Shown: positions 1 through 11,394 of the stretch, one piece after another
How positions within the stretch are numbered: the stretch's first letter is position 1
How the letters are laid out: the number at the start of each line of letters is the position of its first letter
Assembly: GCA_027475525.1 (NCBI GenBank)
Contig: JAMWFC010000066.1
Location: 1 to 64,000 of the forward strand
Reading direction: 5' to 3'
Length of the DNA: 64,000 bases
From: Macrolepiota albuminosa
Lineage: Eukaryota > Basidiomycota > Agaricomycetes > Agaricales > Agaricaceae
Notes under the pieces: model-generated
Seen by the model: only the letters and a program-made list of their open reading frames with translations
Told to the model about the DNA's origin: nothing
Databases searched by the model: none
Translations under genes and position numbers: made by a program

Positions 1-99
1 TCCAAGGTCTACTTCAGTAGACTGAGGTTTTACTACCTGCTTTGGCACACATTTTGTCCTTGAAATTTGTGCCTCTCCCTCAGCCATTGCTGTGCCTCT

Positions 100-310
100 A
101 CCAGCTATGTCTTCAAAATTTGCTCCCTTTCAGCTATCTCTACTGGCTATGTCCTTGAAATTTGCTCCTTTTTGGCTATTTTTACTGGCTATGTCTTCAA
201 AATTTGCTTTTTTTCAGCTATTTTTACTGGCTATGTCCTTGAAATTTGCTCTCTTTTGGCTATCTTTACTGGCTATTATGTGTTAAATTTGCTCTTCTCT
301 TCTGCTATCT
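100..310. repeat. 42-bp minisatellite, about 4-5 units
   Basis: A motif around TATGTCCTTGAAATTTGCTC recurs with a 42-bp period. In the + frame beginning at 67 it reads as a 14-residue unit of the form GYVxxICxxxAIxT, repeated at least four times. The units alternate between two variants (CTTGAAATT and CTTCAAAATT). No homologous domain is recognised, so I treat it as tandem-repeat DNA and not as a gene. Confidence 0.75.
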
Positions 311-803
311 CTGCTGGATAATCAATCAATTTCTTTTTTGTTGAAGAATCATACTTTTATTTTCTATATATCTATATTTTAAGTTGTTTTTTTCTGTGTT
401 GAGTGCATTATTATTTTTTTTTCTTTTACCAAGTTGAGAAATTCTGTATGTTTTTTTTTGAATATGTGTATATATATATTTCAAATATATGTAATTTGTT
501 TTATTTTCTATCATAAGTGATGATTTTTGTGCTCCAGCAGTTAATATTCTGTTCTTTTCATTTACTTTTATTTTGAAAAATTAGACTACATTGTTTTTGG
601 TAATTATAAAAACATTTTGAATTATTCTTTTTTGTAAGCTTGTATAGATCTAGTTTTCTGTTGCTCCAGCAATAGTTTACAAGCTATGATTCATGCCTTC
701 AGCACAAATTTTGTAGCTCCAACTAAGCCTCCACCCTAACCTCACTTCATTCAGTTAAGGCCTTAGTAATCACAACTCTCAAAGTATTATTGTAAGCTAA
801 ATT

Positions 804-1030
804 GAATTTTTCTTGAGTTTTTTTAGATTTTTAAGCATTTATAAATCTCAAAAAAAAACTGAAATCAGTGTATCAGTAGCCTTCAAATTTTTCCTGGAAT
901 TATTTAAGCATTTTCTACTAACATCTTCTGAAAACCGGAGCAATTGAATTTTTCTTGAATGTTTCAGATTTATAAATCTCAAAAAAAAAAACTTAAATCA
1001 GTGTACCATTAGCCTTTGAATTTTTCCTGA
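804..1030. repeat. Imperfect direct repeat pair
   Basis: A segment of about 90 bp around 804-895 (gaatttttcttgag, then aatctcaaaaaaa, then aatcagtgta) returns in diverged form at about 946-1030, roughly 140 bp further on. The copies differ by substitutions and small indels, so the duplication is old. Confidence 0.55.
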
Positions 1031-3498
1031 TTTTTTTTGTGATTTTCTTGGAATTTTCTAATACTCAGATAAGCCAATTCTTATGTTGTTATCCTAAAAA
1101 GAAGGTTTTTGGTCAGCCTTTGTCAGCCTTACTAATTACATTAGTCCCACAAAATGGTTGTCTGTCACAAATCAATCAATTTCTCAACTTCTGAATGCTT
1201 ACTCCATAACAAATTCTTGTCAGCATTTTTCTTATGTTTCAGTTCTCTTAGTTATGTATTTCTCCTAAGTTTCAGTTCTCCTAGTTACATATTTCTCCTT
1301 ATCTTTTCTCCTTAATTTATCACAGATTTCTGCACTTCTCAAACTTTTTCCCTATTTTTTTCACCCTAATTTTGATCCTATACTTAGTTTACTATAAAAG
1401 CTTCATGTATTTGTTAAACATTTTTAGGCAATCAACACAGTTACTATCTCTTGTGAGCTTGTTTATTCAAGTCTTAAGCTTTCTCAAAATTCTTGAACAG
1501 CTCCTTGATATTGTCCCATTCTATATAAATGTAAGCTGTTGCTTCAGTAATGGTTTATTGCTTGATCAATTTGTCCTGAAATGGCATTTTGACATATTGA
1601 TTGAGTTCATAAATTTGCTTTCCTTTAGTATTTTATACTTAGTTGTCAATCTGCTATGATGCCAAGTCTCATTGAATAAAAATATGTACATAAGAGTTGT
1701 CATTCTAAAACTATTTTTGGTGTGTATTTATGCATATTTAAAGAGTCAACTATCATGATTTTGAGTCTCTTATCTACATTAACAGATATACTTACACTTT
1801 TAATTACTTTGAAAAGTCAGAGTACAAGATCTTCTGCTAAAGTATCAATAGAAAGTAGTGAATATAAAGAAAAAATGATACATGAAAAAAAAGCAGATTT
1901 TAGTTGAAAGGGAGAGAACTTAGTAGACAAATCAACAATATTTATAATTCTAAAATAGATTCTAAGCAGTGCTTTCATTTAATCTATCTGCAAACAATCC
2001 ATGTAAAAATGAATATATTGGACAATTGTCTTGTTAAAGCATTCAGAAGCACTATCTGTTTGGGAATGAAGAGCTATAAACATCTTGTGTTTAATATCTG
2101 TCAACTTTATCAAGGCCACCCAAAACAAAGATATGAAAAAAATGTTGGTATATTGAAGTGAATAATTGGGGGGCCATCAGAAACTGAGAAACTTTGATTA
2201 ATTATTTTGCATATAAATTATATCTTGTGCTTGTATAGCACTTAAAAATACCCACAAGAAGCAGGTTCATTTCTCAGTTTCAGCATAGTTTGTTGTAGTA
2301 CTCAAACTACCTCTGTTTACAGACTATGAATATGAAGCCACATTGCAGAGACATGTATCTGTTTTTATACAGAGGTTATATTGATGTCAACATCTTCTAT
2401 GCCTACAGGGACAACATTGAAAATTGAAGGCTTTGAAGTTAAGTCTCTATGTTTTGTTTGTCTACTTATTAATACATATCATACTATCCAATTCTTGGAT
2501 TTATGTTTATAAACACTAATATATGGTCAACTTTCTCAATCATCGAGAAACCCCTCTCTTCAAACTGACTCAAAAGCTCAACTCATCTAAATCTGATTTC
2601 AAGCTTCATATAAACAGTAGCTAGAATTTCTTTCTCTGCTTCAGTAATTGTGCTGTTGGTCTCTTTTTGACTATTCAATCTTATAGACAGTCATTGACAA
2701 AACTCTACTGTAGTAGACCTTGGTGTTGCCATGTGCTGCAGCAGCCCTTTTCTATTGATCCTATTTATGTAAGTAGGATCATGGTCAGAAACTTGAAAGC
2801 TTTTGATTGCGCTACTTTTCAGAATTTTCCTGGATTTTACGAGTTGGCCAAATTTTTGGGTCATGAAAAACTCAAACATTGAACTAAGAAAATTTGCTCA
2901 TAGAATCATCCTCATAAAGCCCAATACCATTTATTCTGATGGTTTCTATCAATTTCTGGACATTGTGTCAGGCCACAAAGGTTCGGTCAATAAAGTTGGT
3001 TGTCTTTGATTGTCCGCAACTGTATCTGTATCAACAAACAATGATCTTAACGACGGAAGTAGGATTATTGTGTGGCTCCCCATTCTGAAGGCTAAATTGA
3101 CTTTTCATAACATATAGTTGTTTATAGAACAGAGTCGATCGGGAAACGAGCGATGGGTGGCCATCTCCGCGGCGTCTGTAAAGCGACTACCATTTCACTT
3201 AAATTGTGAAACCAGACATCTCCGCGGCTTCAAATTCAGCAATACTTTTACTGGTTTCTCTCATCACTTTGTGATCTGTCATTAGAGAAACAAACAGAGA
3301 TAATTTGAAATGAACCCGTGAGACTTGACTCAGTTCAACCAAGAAGTGTCACCAAATTTCCCGCGCAATGGACAGATCTAGTTGCCTAATCTCTTCTAGT
3401 CCGTGTACTGAAAATACCTTGATAAAGATATCATGTGCTGTCAAATACTATCTAAAGGAGTGAAATAGATGACCATGTAGGGTGAAGACTTGGCAGGC

Positions 3499-4937
3499 CT
3501 AGGTAGGTAACAATGTTTCTCGAACGCGCAAGAGCTGCACCTGGGTTTTCCGCATCTTTTCTGAGCGGTAAATAGATGGCACTAGATATCCACCGAGGCT
3601 GGACACCAGGTTCATCCGTGAACGCTGCTGTTGTTCCTGTTGTCCTTCCTGTTGTCCTGTAAGTGTTGTCTGCGCTGAGGGAATGTCTGCGCCAATAACC
3701 TGAACGATAGTTTGAGTTTCAATGCTGTGAATCTCAATGGTGTCATTCGGAAGGAGTGTAGTTATATACGGATAATCCAGGCCTGGAATTGACAAGACCT
3801 ACGAGTCAGACCTGTCACAAGACTAGTTATAGATGAGGTCACGTACATACAGCTTCTGGATGACAAGGCCACTCCAATGTGCCTCGCACAGGGTCACCTT
3901 CTCCAGTGATGAAGAGTCCAATGGTGGTAGCTCCAGTCCAAGACAGTATGAGGAACTCGTTATCACCGACAACTGTAATGGAAGGCTTGATGGAGATGTC
4001 AGAGTCAGGTGCTTGTGAAATGGGAATGACAGGGAACAATGAAGCGGCCTCGAGGTCTACCATGCTGTAGTACTCTTTGTCAGCGATGCAAAGAATGTGA
4101 CCTAAGCGGCAAGCGAGGCTGGCGCCTTGTGGCAGTGGAATTTCCTGAGTTGCAGGGTTAGCATTCCCAAGTAGGAAAACTGAAGGAAGATGTGCCTTGA
4201 GAAAGTTCAGCCGCTCGCGCATCACATACATTGCTATGCCTGTCCTCTTGATAATGCAAAAATTGACGGGCTCCAGCGTTGTCGGGAGTGTATTCGGCAA
4301 GATGGAGGGTCGCTGAAGATCGCGATGATCTACTGTGAATGTAACGACGTGCCGAATGGGCTTGACTATGTTGAGAGACACAGGATCTAGAGAAGGGAGG
4401 GTATAGAAATAGAGAATGCGGTCTGAGAGCAGAAACGCGATTAATGAATAACCCTGCACGGAAGAGTAGAATACAATGTACTGAGGTACCAGAAAGTACG
4501 AACGCCCGTCCGAGGCATGGGACCAAGACTATCTCGTCAACGGATTTTTCACTGGGAACGGTCTGACGCGATAGGATACTATATGACTCAGGCTGAAAAC
4601 AGATGAATTAATAAAGATTTGTTCAACCAATCGATACGGAAGACTAACTTTGTTAGGATCGTCAGCCTGCAGTGCAAAACGAATAAGTTCTCCATTGGAG
4701 CATCCGGCGTATATTTCTGAGCCTATATTCCTTAAATAATAAGGGCTTTGAGGATGTAAGAAAGAGTCGAGCATACCGAGCGCCTGCACACAACAGATTT
4801 GAAGATCTCCTACGAGACATGAGAAACGTGCGGACGAGATACAAATTTTCTATACCATGAGTATTCCCGGCAGATGAAAAGAGTTGCTGGAGTTGATATG
4901 GCGGTACAACGACCGGATTGGTAGGAGCGTAAGTCAT
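3499..4937 (-). pseudogene. Vps3/TGFBRAP1-like CORVET subunit, N-terminal CNH part only
   Basis: Exon pieces on the minus strand read as the N-terminal citron-homology (CNH) beta-propeller of Vps3, the CORVET subunit that tethers endosomes to the vacuole. Recognisable stretches are AGCSNGELIRFALQADDP (about 4690-4750), RILYFYTLPSLDP (about 4390-4430), GEDGDP-type RGTLEWPCHPEAVC (about 3845-3890) and LDYPYITTLLPN (about 3760-3790). The last two join across a GTACGT...CCAG intron that restores VCLDYPY. The frame stops at 3499 soon after the conserved QLLRV segment. The large C-terminal clathrin-repeat half (several hundred residues in the family) is absent from the following 3.4 kb of AT-rich DNA. 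It is therefore a 3'-truncated gene. The 170-bp gap to the divergent SDS23 start would hold both promoters. Confidence 0.65.
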
Positions 4938-5107
4938 TACTTGCAGGAAGCTATCCGGTTGACGGGAGACACGCTGATTTGTCAGCCGCAGCCCTCGTGA
5001 AACGCTGCTCGAAGCGATTGTTTAATGGTCGATGAACGTCGATGAACGTTCACTTCCATACACTGGTTCAGACGACGCGACATCCATTATAACGATCGAG
5101 TCCACGT

Positions 5108-6961
5108 ATGACAGCCAGCAGGAGGCAGTCTTTGTCGCTGAGCAACAGCTGGATTGCTCCTAGCATTATCAGTCCCTCGGCCACAGATTCTGAAAGATGG
5201 ACCGAAAGCTGGAAGACTGTTCTGGCTCGAGGTAGGTAAGACATCATTTAAGCAAGGAAGGTGAATTAAAGATTGTAAGATATCATCGACCACCGAGTTG
5301 TTTCCGTTGAGGCGGACACAACAGTTGAAAAGGCGTGTGAAGTGAGTTTGGAAATTGGGATTGTTTCTGTTGCTTAATCTATATCTTGCTTGCTAGACGC
5401 TTCTTTCTGAAGATGCGCACTGTCTTTCCGTAAAAACTTTAGCTGGCAACGGACCTCGCTGTATTGGTCTTTTTGATGTAGGATGCAAGTAAATGACGTC
5501 AATGCGGGCGCCTAATCCTTCATTTCACTTCCAGTTTTCCGATGTTAATGCCTTTTTGACACTCGCGGCAACTAGTCACACTTTGCATGTGGAGGATTTA
5601 CTTAACAAACCTCGTTCAAATGAAATTGTCGAAGCTGCTAGAGCAGGTCGCGTCCCAGTCCGTTTAGTCAGTAGTAAGTCAATGATAGTGTCAAACAGCG
5701 GACCTTTCTTTGAAACCGTCATCCACAAGATTACTCCGACAAGAACCCACTAGAGATCCTGCCCAACGATGCTACTCTTATGTCTTTATTGCGGCTATTT
5801 TCTCGAGGTGTACACCGGGGTGCGTTCTTTCTTCATGAAAGCCCGCAGTAGCTTAATTGCTGTATTTAGCCTTAATCCTTTCTGCTTCCTCCAATGACTT
5901 TGATGGCTACGTCTCAGATCGTGGCCTACTTGGCTGGTTTGCCTCTTATGCGGCTAAAACACCGTCACTCCAGGACTATCTTTCAAATCCACTCCATTCC
6001 CTGTCGCTCCCATCGCTAAATATATACACCGCAGTGATTGGGACAACCTCAAGTTCCACAGTCCTAGATGCGATGAAACTGATGAGTGAAGAGGGCGTCA
6101 GTAGTGTGGCAGTCATTGATGATGAAAGTGGCGCTCTCTTAAGCGCTGTCAGCGTTACAGATATCGGCAAGGTGACAAGTACCTTTTGCGATGACTATTC
6201 ACTTATCTTGGCCACATGTAGATTGTTGTTCCTTCTCAAAGCAAACAGATCCTATCCACACCATTGCATCAGTTTATTTCGCTTATCAAGGTAACAGTCT
6301 TTTTATGTTGTAATTCGTCTGCCAACAGCGTTTCAGGAAGCTGACGGTTTGACTGATGGTGTTGATAAGTACCCTGGTACGGTCCTTCGCAGAGAAACGA
6401 CTTGACTTCTTAATCTCTACTTCACACGCGCAGTGTACTCCGTCCATGCGTCCAGTACTCTTACGTACACGATAGAAAAGTTGCTTGCCAGTAAGTCGTA
6501 ACACTTCCATATCATCCTAATGCTGACACGCCCTAGCTAATGCCCATCGCCTATTTGTAACAGCGGATTCACGGCCCTCATCACCGATTCAACCATCGAT
6601 GGGGTACGGCGGTCTTTCCGGCGTTGTGTCCACGGTAGACAGTACGTCATTCAATATTTTACAGCCGCCAAACCACTTAACGCGACTCTGCTTCCTTTTA
6701 AAAGTTCTCTCATTATTCGCGCGGTTTGCGAACATTTCTGACGTTGACCCAACAATGATGCAGCGTCACCGACGTGCTTCCTCTGCTTCTTCTCACTCCT
6801 CCTCGTCTGATCGTGACCTCTTCCTGCGGTCATTGTCGAGATCAAACAGTAGGACAAGCATCCAGCGAAACTCAAGCTTCGTCATCCCACCAGTGATTAC
6901 TGGGAGGAACCATTCAATTAGGAGTTCAATCTCCAGTCTCGAGTCTCTTCAGAAGTCTTGA
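5108..6961 (+). CDS. SDS23/Moc1-type CBS-domain phosphatase regulator
   Basis: Eleven exons splice into a complete Sds23-family protein: 5108-5231, 5280-5341, 5397-5477, 5535-5673, 5730-5819, 5870-6171, 6222-6290, 6337-6376, 6434-6490, 6537-6641 and 6705-6961. All junctions are GT-AG and restore conserved text such as LARDIIDH, LFDFSDVNAF, HRALIL, NDFDGYVSDRG and GVVSTVDILSLFAR. The family carries four CBS repeats, binds adenine nucleotides and in yeasts inhibits PP2A-type phosphatases, coupling nutrition to mitosis. Landmarks are the first CBS pair from about residue 40, SSVAVIDDESGALLSAVS in the third, and a serine-rich tail (SASSHSSSSDRDLFLRSLSR) typical of the Agaricomycete orthologues. 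I saw no lesion. Introns are 46-63 nt. The start was chosen because MTASRRQSLSLSNSW fits the family N-terminus. Confidence 0.88.
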
Positions 6962-7357
6962 AAATCTTTTCATTGATGGATACGGAGATGTTTTAATATG
7001 AACGATGATTGATGTTATGATTCCTCTTCTTCAGAGGACATTTTTCAGCATTTGAAAAGGACTTATAGTAGCCCCTGATGTACAATTACACGCAATATAC
7101 CTGTTTTCAAGTGAAATTGGGTAAATGGTTGTTTGGTGACTGCTTGTGACAGTCATGGTCAGCGAGTCGCGACGGGGAGATAATAGGGTGGTATTTGTTG
7201 TCCGGTTTTCTGAGTCAAGAACTTGCTTTTTCGTCGAATTCCGCATAGGATGATGCGGCGACTTGGCAAATGAGCTTTAATACTTCAGAATAGTAGATAA
7301 AGAATTTTTGCCAACGAATGAGAAGGGTATACACAAAGCATATTCTTGGTCACCTGA
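6962..7357. other. Intergenic between SDS23 and the viral relic
   Basis: About 400 bp with no convincing open frame. It should contain the SDS23 3' UTR and the left boundary of the viral insertion. No terminal repeat or target-site duplication is evident. Confidence 0.5.
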
Positions 7358-8214
7358 ATGATACAAATTTTATATCATGACAGTACAGACTTTGAACATC
7401 TAGAGCAATTTAGACGTCTGTGGGCCACATTACGCAGACATAATAAAGTCTGGGCAGGTGACATGACCGCTTTTGACTCCTCCCAAATCCCGCAAGTCCT
7501 CATGGTCTGCAGAGAAATTCGTAAGAGAGGGTATTCTCTCCATGCTGATTATGACAAAATCTGCACCCTTATTGATATTGCCTATGACACATTGCGAGAT
7601 CAACCCTTAGCTTTTAAAGCTTTTGGGGATATCGCACATAAACCCATAGATGAGCCCCATTACATAGTGATGAGGAATTACTTAGAAAACCATAGAAAAC
7701 AATCGCCTAAGATCTACATTACTGCTACTCCCTTAGACTTTAATTTAAGCTACTTAGAAATACCTGCTGTATCCTCTTTTGAGATTTCAATGCATCCTCA
7801 GGAGGTGGACAGCTTGTCAAATTATTGACCTCTGCGGTCGCTTTCGCTAATGACCGCATTGGCTTAGAGAGGGTCCTAATATTTGGGCCTTCTATTGCGG
7901 GCTTGGAAACGATGGCATCTCGGATAAGCGCTAAATGTTGCGTCCTTTCGTCCCAAAATACTAAAATAGACGAGTCTGCCAGCGTCTTTCTGTCGACGTC
8001 AGTTTCAGATGCGGGGGTCACCATTCCCGACGGGTTTTGTTCTTACTCCCGACGTTTCGCTTAATGTGACTGCTCGTATGGATGCTTACGCTGTAAGTTC
8101 GTTCTTTACCCCTAGCTGAGCTATCCGCTGCAGGGGTCGAAATCGATTTCACCTATGCCACCTGTCACGACCCCTCCCGTCTCATTGGGAAAGTAAAGGG
8201 TCAGCTCATTATGC
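7358..8214 (+). pseudogene. Endogenous RNA mycovirus fragment: RdRp motif A fused to SF2 helicase
   Basis: Two overlapping frames (7358-7828 and 7825-8064) and a third continuing to 8214 read as pieces of a positive-strand RNA virus polyprotein. The first carries an RdRp motif A-like GDMTAFDSSQ (about 7460-7490), then text typical of the stretch before motif B, which stops abruptly near 7635. It jumps into DEPH (helicase motif II, about 7651) and ITATP (motif III, about 7720). The second frame has SVSDAGVTIP (about 8000-8030), like the C-terminal helicase domain. RdRp-then-helicase order in one polyprotein matches fusariviruses and hypoviruses. Motifs B and C are missing here; motif C lies inverted at 8216-8505. 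Two frameshifts and an internal deletion make it a dead copy. Identification is by motif only. Confidence 0.6.
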
Positions 8215-8215
8215 A

Positions 8216-8505
8216 TTAAGAGTAAAACCCGTAATATTTATTCATCTTATGATGGCCCGGTGCTTCGTCCCTCATAATAGTATTCATCTTTGCCATCTCA
8301 CGTATAGCTTTTTCAGGATGCCAACCATAAACTTGGTCGAAACCCAAAACATGATCATCCCCGAAATTGGCAAGGGTAATGAAATTGAAGAACTCACGAG
8401 CAAGGATGTCCAATTGCAGTTGCGCATGTGATTTCCCAGAACGAAAGTCTTTTTTATCGATTTTTTGATCGGCCGATAGGGTTAAAAATAGCTTAACCCT
8501 CTCTC
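8216..8505 (-). pseudogene. Inverted RdRp motif C fragment of the same viral relic
   Basis: On the minus strand an open stretch of about 95 codons contains ANFGDDHVLGFD, the GDD catalytic signature of viral RNA-dependent RNA polymerases (about 8330-8370). It is preceded by SGKSHAQLQLDIL and followed by GWHP and TIMRDEAPG. This is the polymerase palm region absent from the fragment on the opposite strand. The two pieces face each other end to end (8214/8216), so the insertion has been inverted or inserted in two pieces. No start codon context or intron is visible and the frame ends in a stop at 8216. It is an endogenous viral element, not a host gene. Confidence 0.62.
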
Positions 8506-8651
8506 CGAATCAAGTAATGGCCAAGTCGGACGGTTCGGAATCACTCCACTTTATCTTTATACCAGTTCAATTTTAGCAACGCATTCCTAGTTGTTAACCT
8601 GCAGCTTTTCCCCATTTCTTCTGACCGTGGCATCTTGATAGAGTGAGCACG

Positions 8652-10716
8652 ATGAGTACGATCACGACGAATATACCTCTAGGTGCTTCTGTACCTCCTT
8701 TCACCCCACACGCGATCTCCGTTTCTCTCCCAACTTGGCGTGATAATGTCGGATATGAAGAGGGACAGAAAAGGGTGGTGGATTCCATGGTCACTGGATA
8801 CCCCAGATTCTTTATTCATCTAAGCATTCAAAAGGTGTGGACTAGTTTTCGCCCGCCACTATCATTTTTTAACTCTGGGTTAGCTAGCACGGATATTTGA
8901 ACACAAGTATGCTCGAAATGGAGAACGATGCATGCTCTTTGCTACGCAGAGAGTTGCGGAACAGTGCCGGTTGTTCATGCAGAAATCCAACGTCAATTCG
9001 CGGCTCATGAGTCTTCTAATTTGTCCAGAAGACAAGGCTAACGGACGAATAATCGAGCGCGATGTTAGAACTCTTCCTGATTGTTCTTCAACCGCCTCGG
9101 TGAATGTCCATATCGTCTTGTTCCCATCAGATGCCTTCCCTATTGCCAAACAATTCTGGCAGCACACCGGCATGGGCATGTCAAGTCGCCTCGCCGAACA
9201 CTGTTTAGCCATGCTACCAGATGAAGTGACTCAAGCTAAAACCCCATCTTCACCTCCCATGACTCCTCGCTATAATGGAAAGGCTTTCAACAAGCATTAC
9301 TCCGTCAAGCCACAGAGCAAGCCGACCTCTTCACCCTTATCACAACAGCATTTCACAGAAGACACTCTGGAGGCAGATCATAGCATTTATCTTGAGGAGC
9401 GCTATGGCCGCAATCTGCCGCTTGCCTTTGCAGCCTCAGCAAAGCGTGCGCTTCGGCGAAGAGTCGCTGGTGTATTGATTCACGACACCAATTACGAACA
9501 TCAGGGGGACGCGGGGGAGCAAAATCTCGTGGTCGGGCCTAGCTCCCGTGGAGTTGCAGACGTGTCGGAACACGACGTGTACCTCTACCCCACTGGTATG
9601 GCAGCTATTTGGAATGCTCATCATATCGTGTCCGCCACGCGTCCTGCAGCGAAAAGTGTTTGCTTTGGGTATGTCCTCTCTGGCACTCGATTGTGTGAAA
9701 ATGGTTGCTACATATGATGACTTAGATTCCCATATACTGATACCCTGAAAATCCTGCAGAAGTGGGGTCCTGGATGCACCTTCTTTGGAGGGGGTGTGGA
9801 TTCGGAAATTGACGAGCTCGAGGCCGTCCTTGAGCACGAGGTTGTTCAGAATCCAGATACACCGCCCATCCTCGCACTCTTCACAGAATTCCCCTCCAAT
9901 CCTCTTCTCCGTTCCGCCAACCTTCCTCGTCTTCGTGCACTTGCCGATAAGTATGACTTCCTCATTGTCATTGATGAAACCATCGGGAATTTTGTGAACG
10001 TTGAGGTCTTACCTTACGCCGACATTGTTGTGAGTAGTCTTTCCAAGGTGTTCAGCGGTGTCGCCAATGTGATGGGTGGGAGGTGAATTTCTCTTCCTTT
10101 TCAATATTCGTACATTTGCATACTTATTTCCAGTTTGGTCCTAAATCCACGGCGCAAGCACTATGCGGCTCTCAAGAGATACATGAATGCGAATTTTGAA
10201 GACCTCTACTACGATGAAGACGCAATCTACATGGAACGCAACTCACGCGACTTCCAACGGCGCATAAGAATTATAGACGAGAACACTACTGCTGTCTGTG
10301 ACTTCTTACGCGCACGCTCCATAGCCGGCGGAGTCCCATCCGCCGTTCTCAAAGAAGTCTTCTATCCAAAATACATCACCCCCGAGAACTACGAGATCTG
10401 CCGTATCAAGACACCTGGGGCCGCAGGCGGGTACGGTGGGCTCTTCTCTCTCACTTTCACATCGAAAGCTGCATCTGAGGCGTTCTTTGACGCGCTCGAG
10501 TGCTACAAGGGCCCCAGTCTTGGTACAAACTTCACATTAGCATGCCCTTTCACCATTCTCGCGCACTTTGCAGAGTTAGATTGGGCGGCCCAGTATGGGG
10601 TTGAGGAAGGCTTGGTGAGGATCACTGTGGGCATGGAGGACACCCAGTTGTTGTTGCGCTGGTTTGATGTTGCGCTGAAGGCTGCAGAAGCAGCTGCGAG
10701 TTCGGCTACTAACTAG
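8652..10716 (+). CDS. Cystathionine gamma-synthase (PLP-dependent)
   Basis: Four exons (8652-8834, 8884-9668, 9726-10082, 10134-10716) encode 635 residues, the usual size of the fungal two-part enzyme. The enzyme joins an activated homoserine ester to cysteine to give cystathionine, feeding methionine synthesis in the cytosol. Landmarks are [19 protein letters not shown] at the N-terminus, [15 protein letters not shown] in the first half of the PLP domain, DETIGNF with the cofactor-binding Asp, and SSLSKVFSG carrying the Schiff-base lysine (about residue 430). Junctions restore QKLARIF, FGFPYTDT and GGSLVLNP. The start is the ATG at 8652 in [11 protein letters not shown]. No lesion seen. The viral relic ends about 150 bp upstream, so the promoter is short or lies partly within it. 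Homoserine dehydrogenase, an earlier step of the same route, lies about 10 kb downstream. Confidence 0.93.
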
Positions 10717-11394
10717 TACCACTGACGATTCTTTGTCTTTTTTTTCCCCAACAATCCTTCAACAAGGAATTTTTAGCTACCATTCATACCGCAATGTATC
10801 CAACTACAGGTACTGTATAGACAGTGTATTTCATGATCATTACAAAATTGTTATCGAGGAAATTCCATTCTGCGGTGTGAATAAGGGAGACTGGTTGGGT
10901 GCTTCTCGCGCGACGCAAAGACCACTGAATTAACTGACTGACTCCAATTTTGAAAGATACACCATACTTGCCTGCCGTAAGACACATTGATCGTGAACAC
11001 GGGGATGAACTCTTCCTTGCAGGATCAGAAACAGCTGGTTAGCAAAAGCATAACGAAGTGACTGATCAATTGATAAAGGCAAGGCGACAGCACAATGAAA
11101 CATTCAAGTTAGTTTGGCGATTACTGTCAAAAAAGTTTGTTGATTCTAACGCTTGAGATCCGAAACCTGACTTCAACGTATTTAAGCAAGCGTAGTCTAG
11201 TCGCACGTAGTAAGTCCCTAAGGCAAGCAATATAGCAACATAAAGCAGCAAATAAAATAAGCTGTTCGTGTCACAACAAATGTCGAGCTCGATCCAGTCA
11301 CTGTAATCGTAGGATTACATCCTCATAGATAAATAATAATAATACAATACTGGTACATGGAACCAAAGCAAAGGATGACGACGGGATAGACTCG
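10717..11394. other. Intergenic, convergent 3' ends
   Basis: About 680 bp between the stop codons of cystathionine gamma-synthase (+) and histone H2A (-). Short frames occur on both strands without recognisable content. It should hold both 3' UTRs. Confidence 0.5.

Larger units (their letters stand above)
1..3498. other. AT-rich gene-free region
   Basis: This stretch is much more AT-rich than the rest of the window up to about 2.7 kb, with many T and A homopolymers. The open frames are short, full of low-complexity Leu/Ile/Phe or Lys/Asn stretches, and none shows a recognisable domain on either strand. It contains a 42-bp minisatellite near its left end, an imperfect direct repeat at about 804-1030, and a 33-36 bp tandem pair at about 1237-1305. 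Base composition moves towards the genome norm after about 3.0 kb, but no coding signal follows before the Vps3-like gene. It may be a decayed transposon or an AT-rich isochore; I cannot say which. Confidence 0.6.

Noticed and set aside
2667..3009. Overlapping short open frames at the edge of the AT-rich region
   Set aside because: Open on both strands, no family text and no intron pattern.
5025..5060. GTCGATGAAC tandem pair near the SDS23/Vps3 promoter
   Set aside because: Only two short units; too small to interpret.
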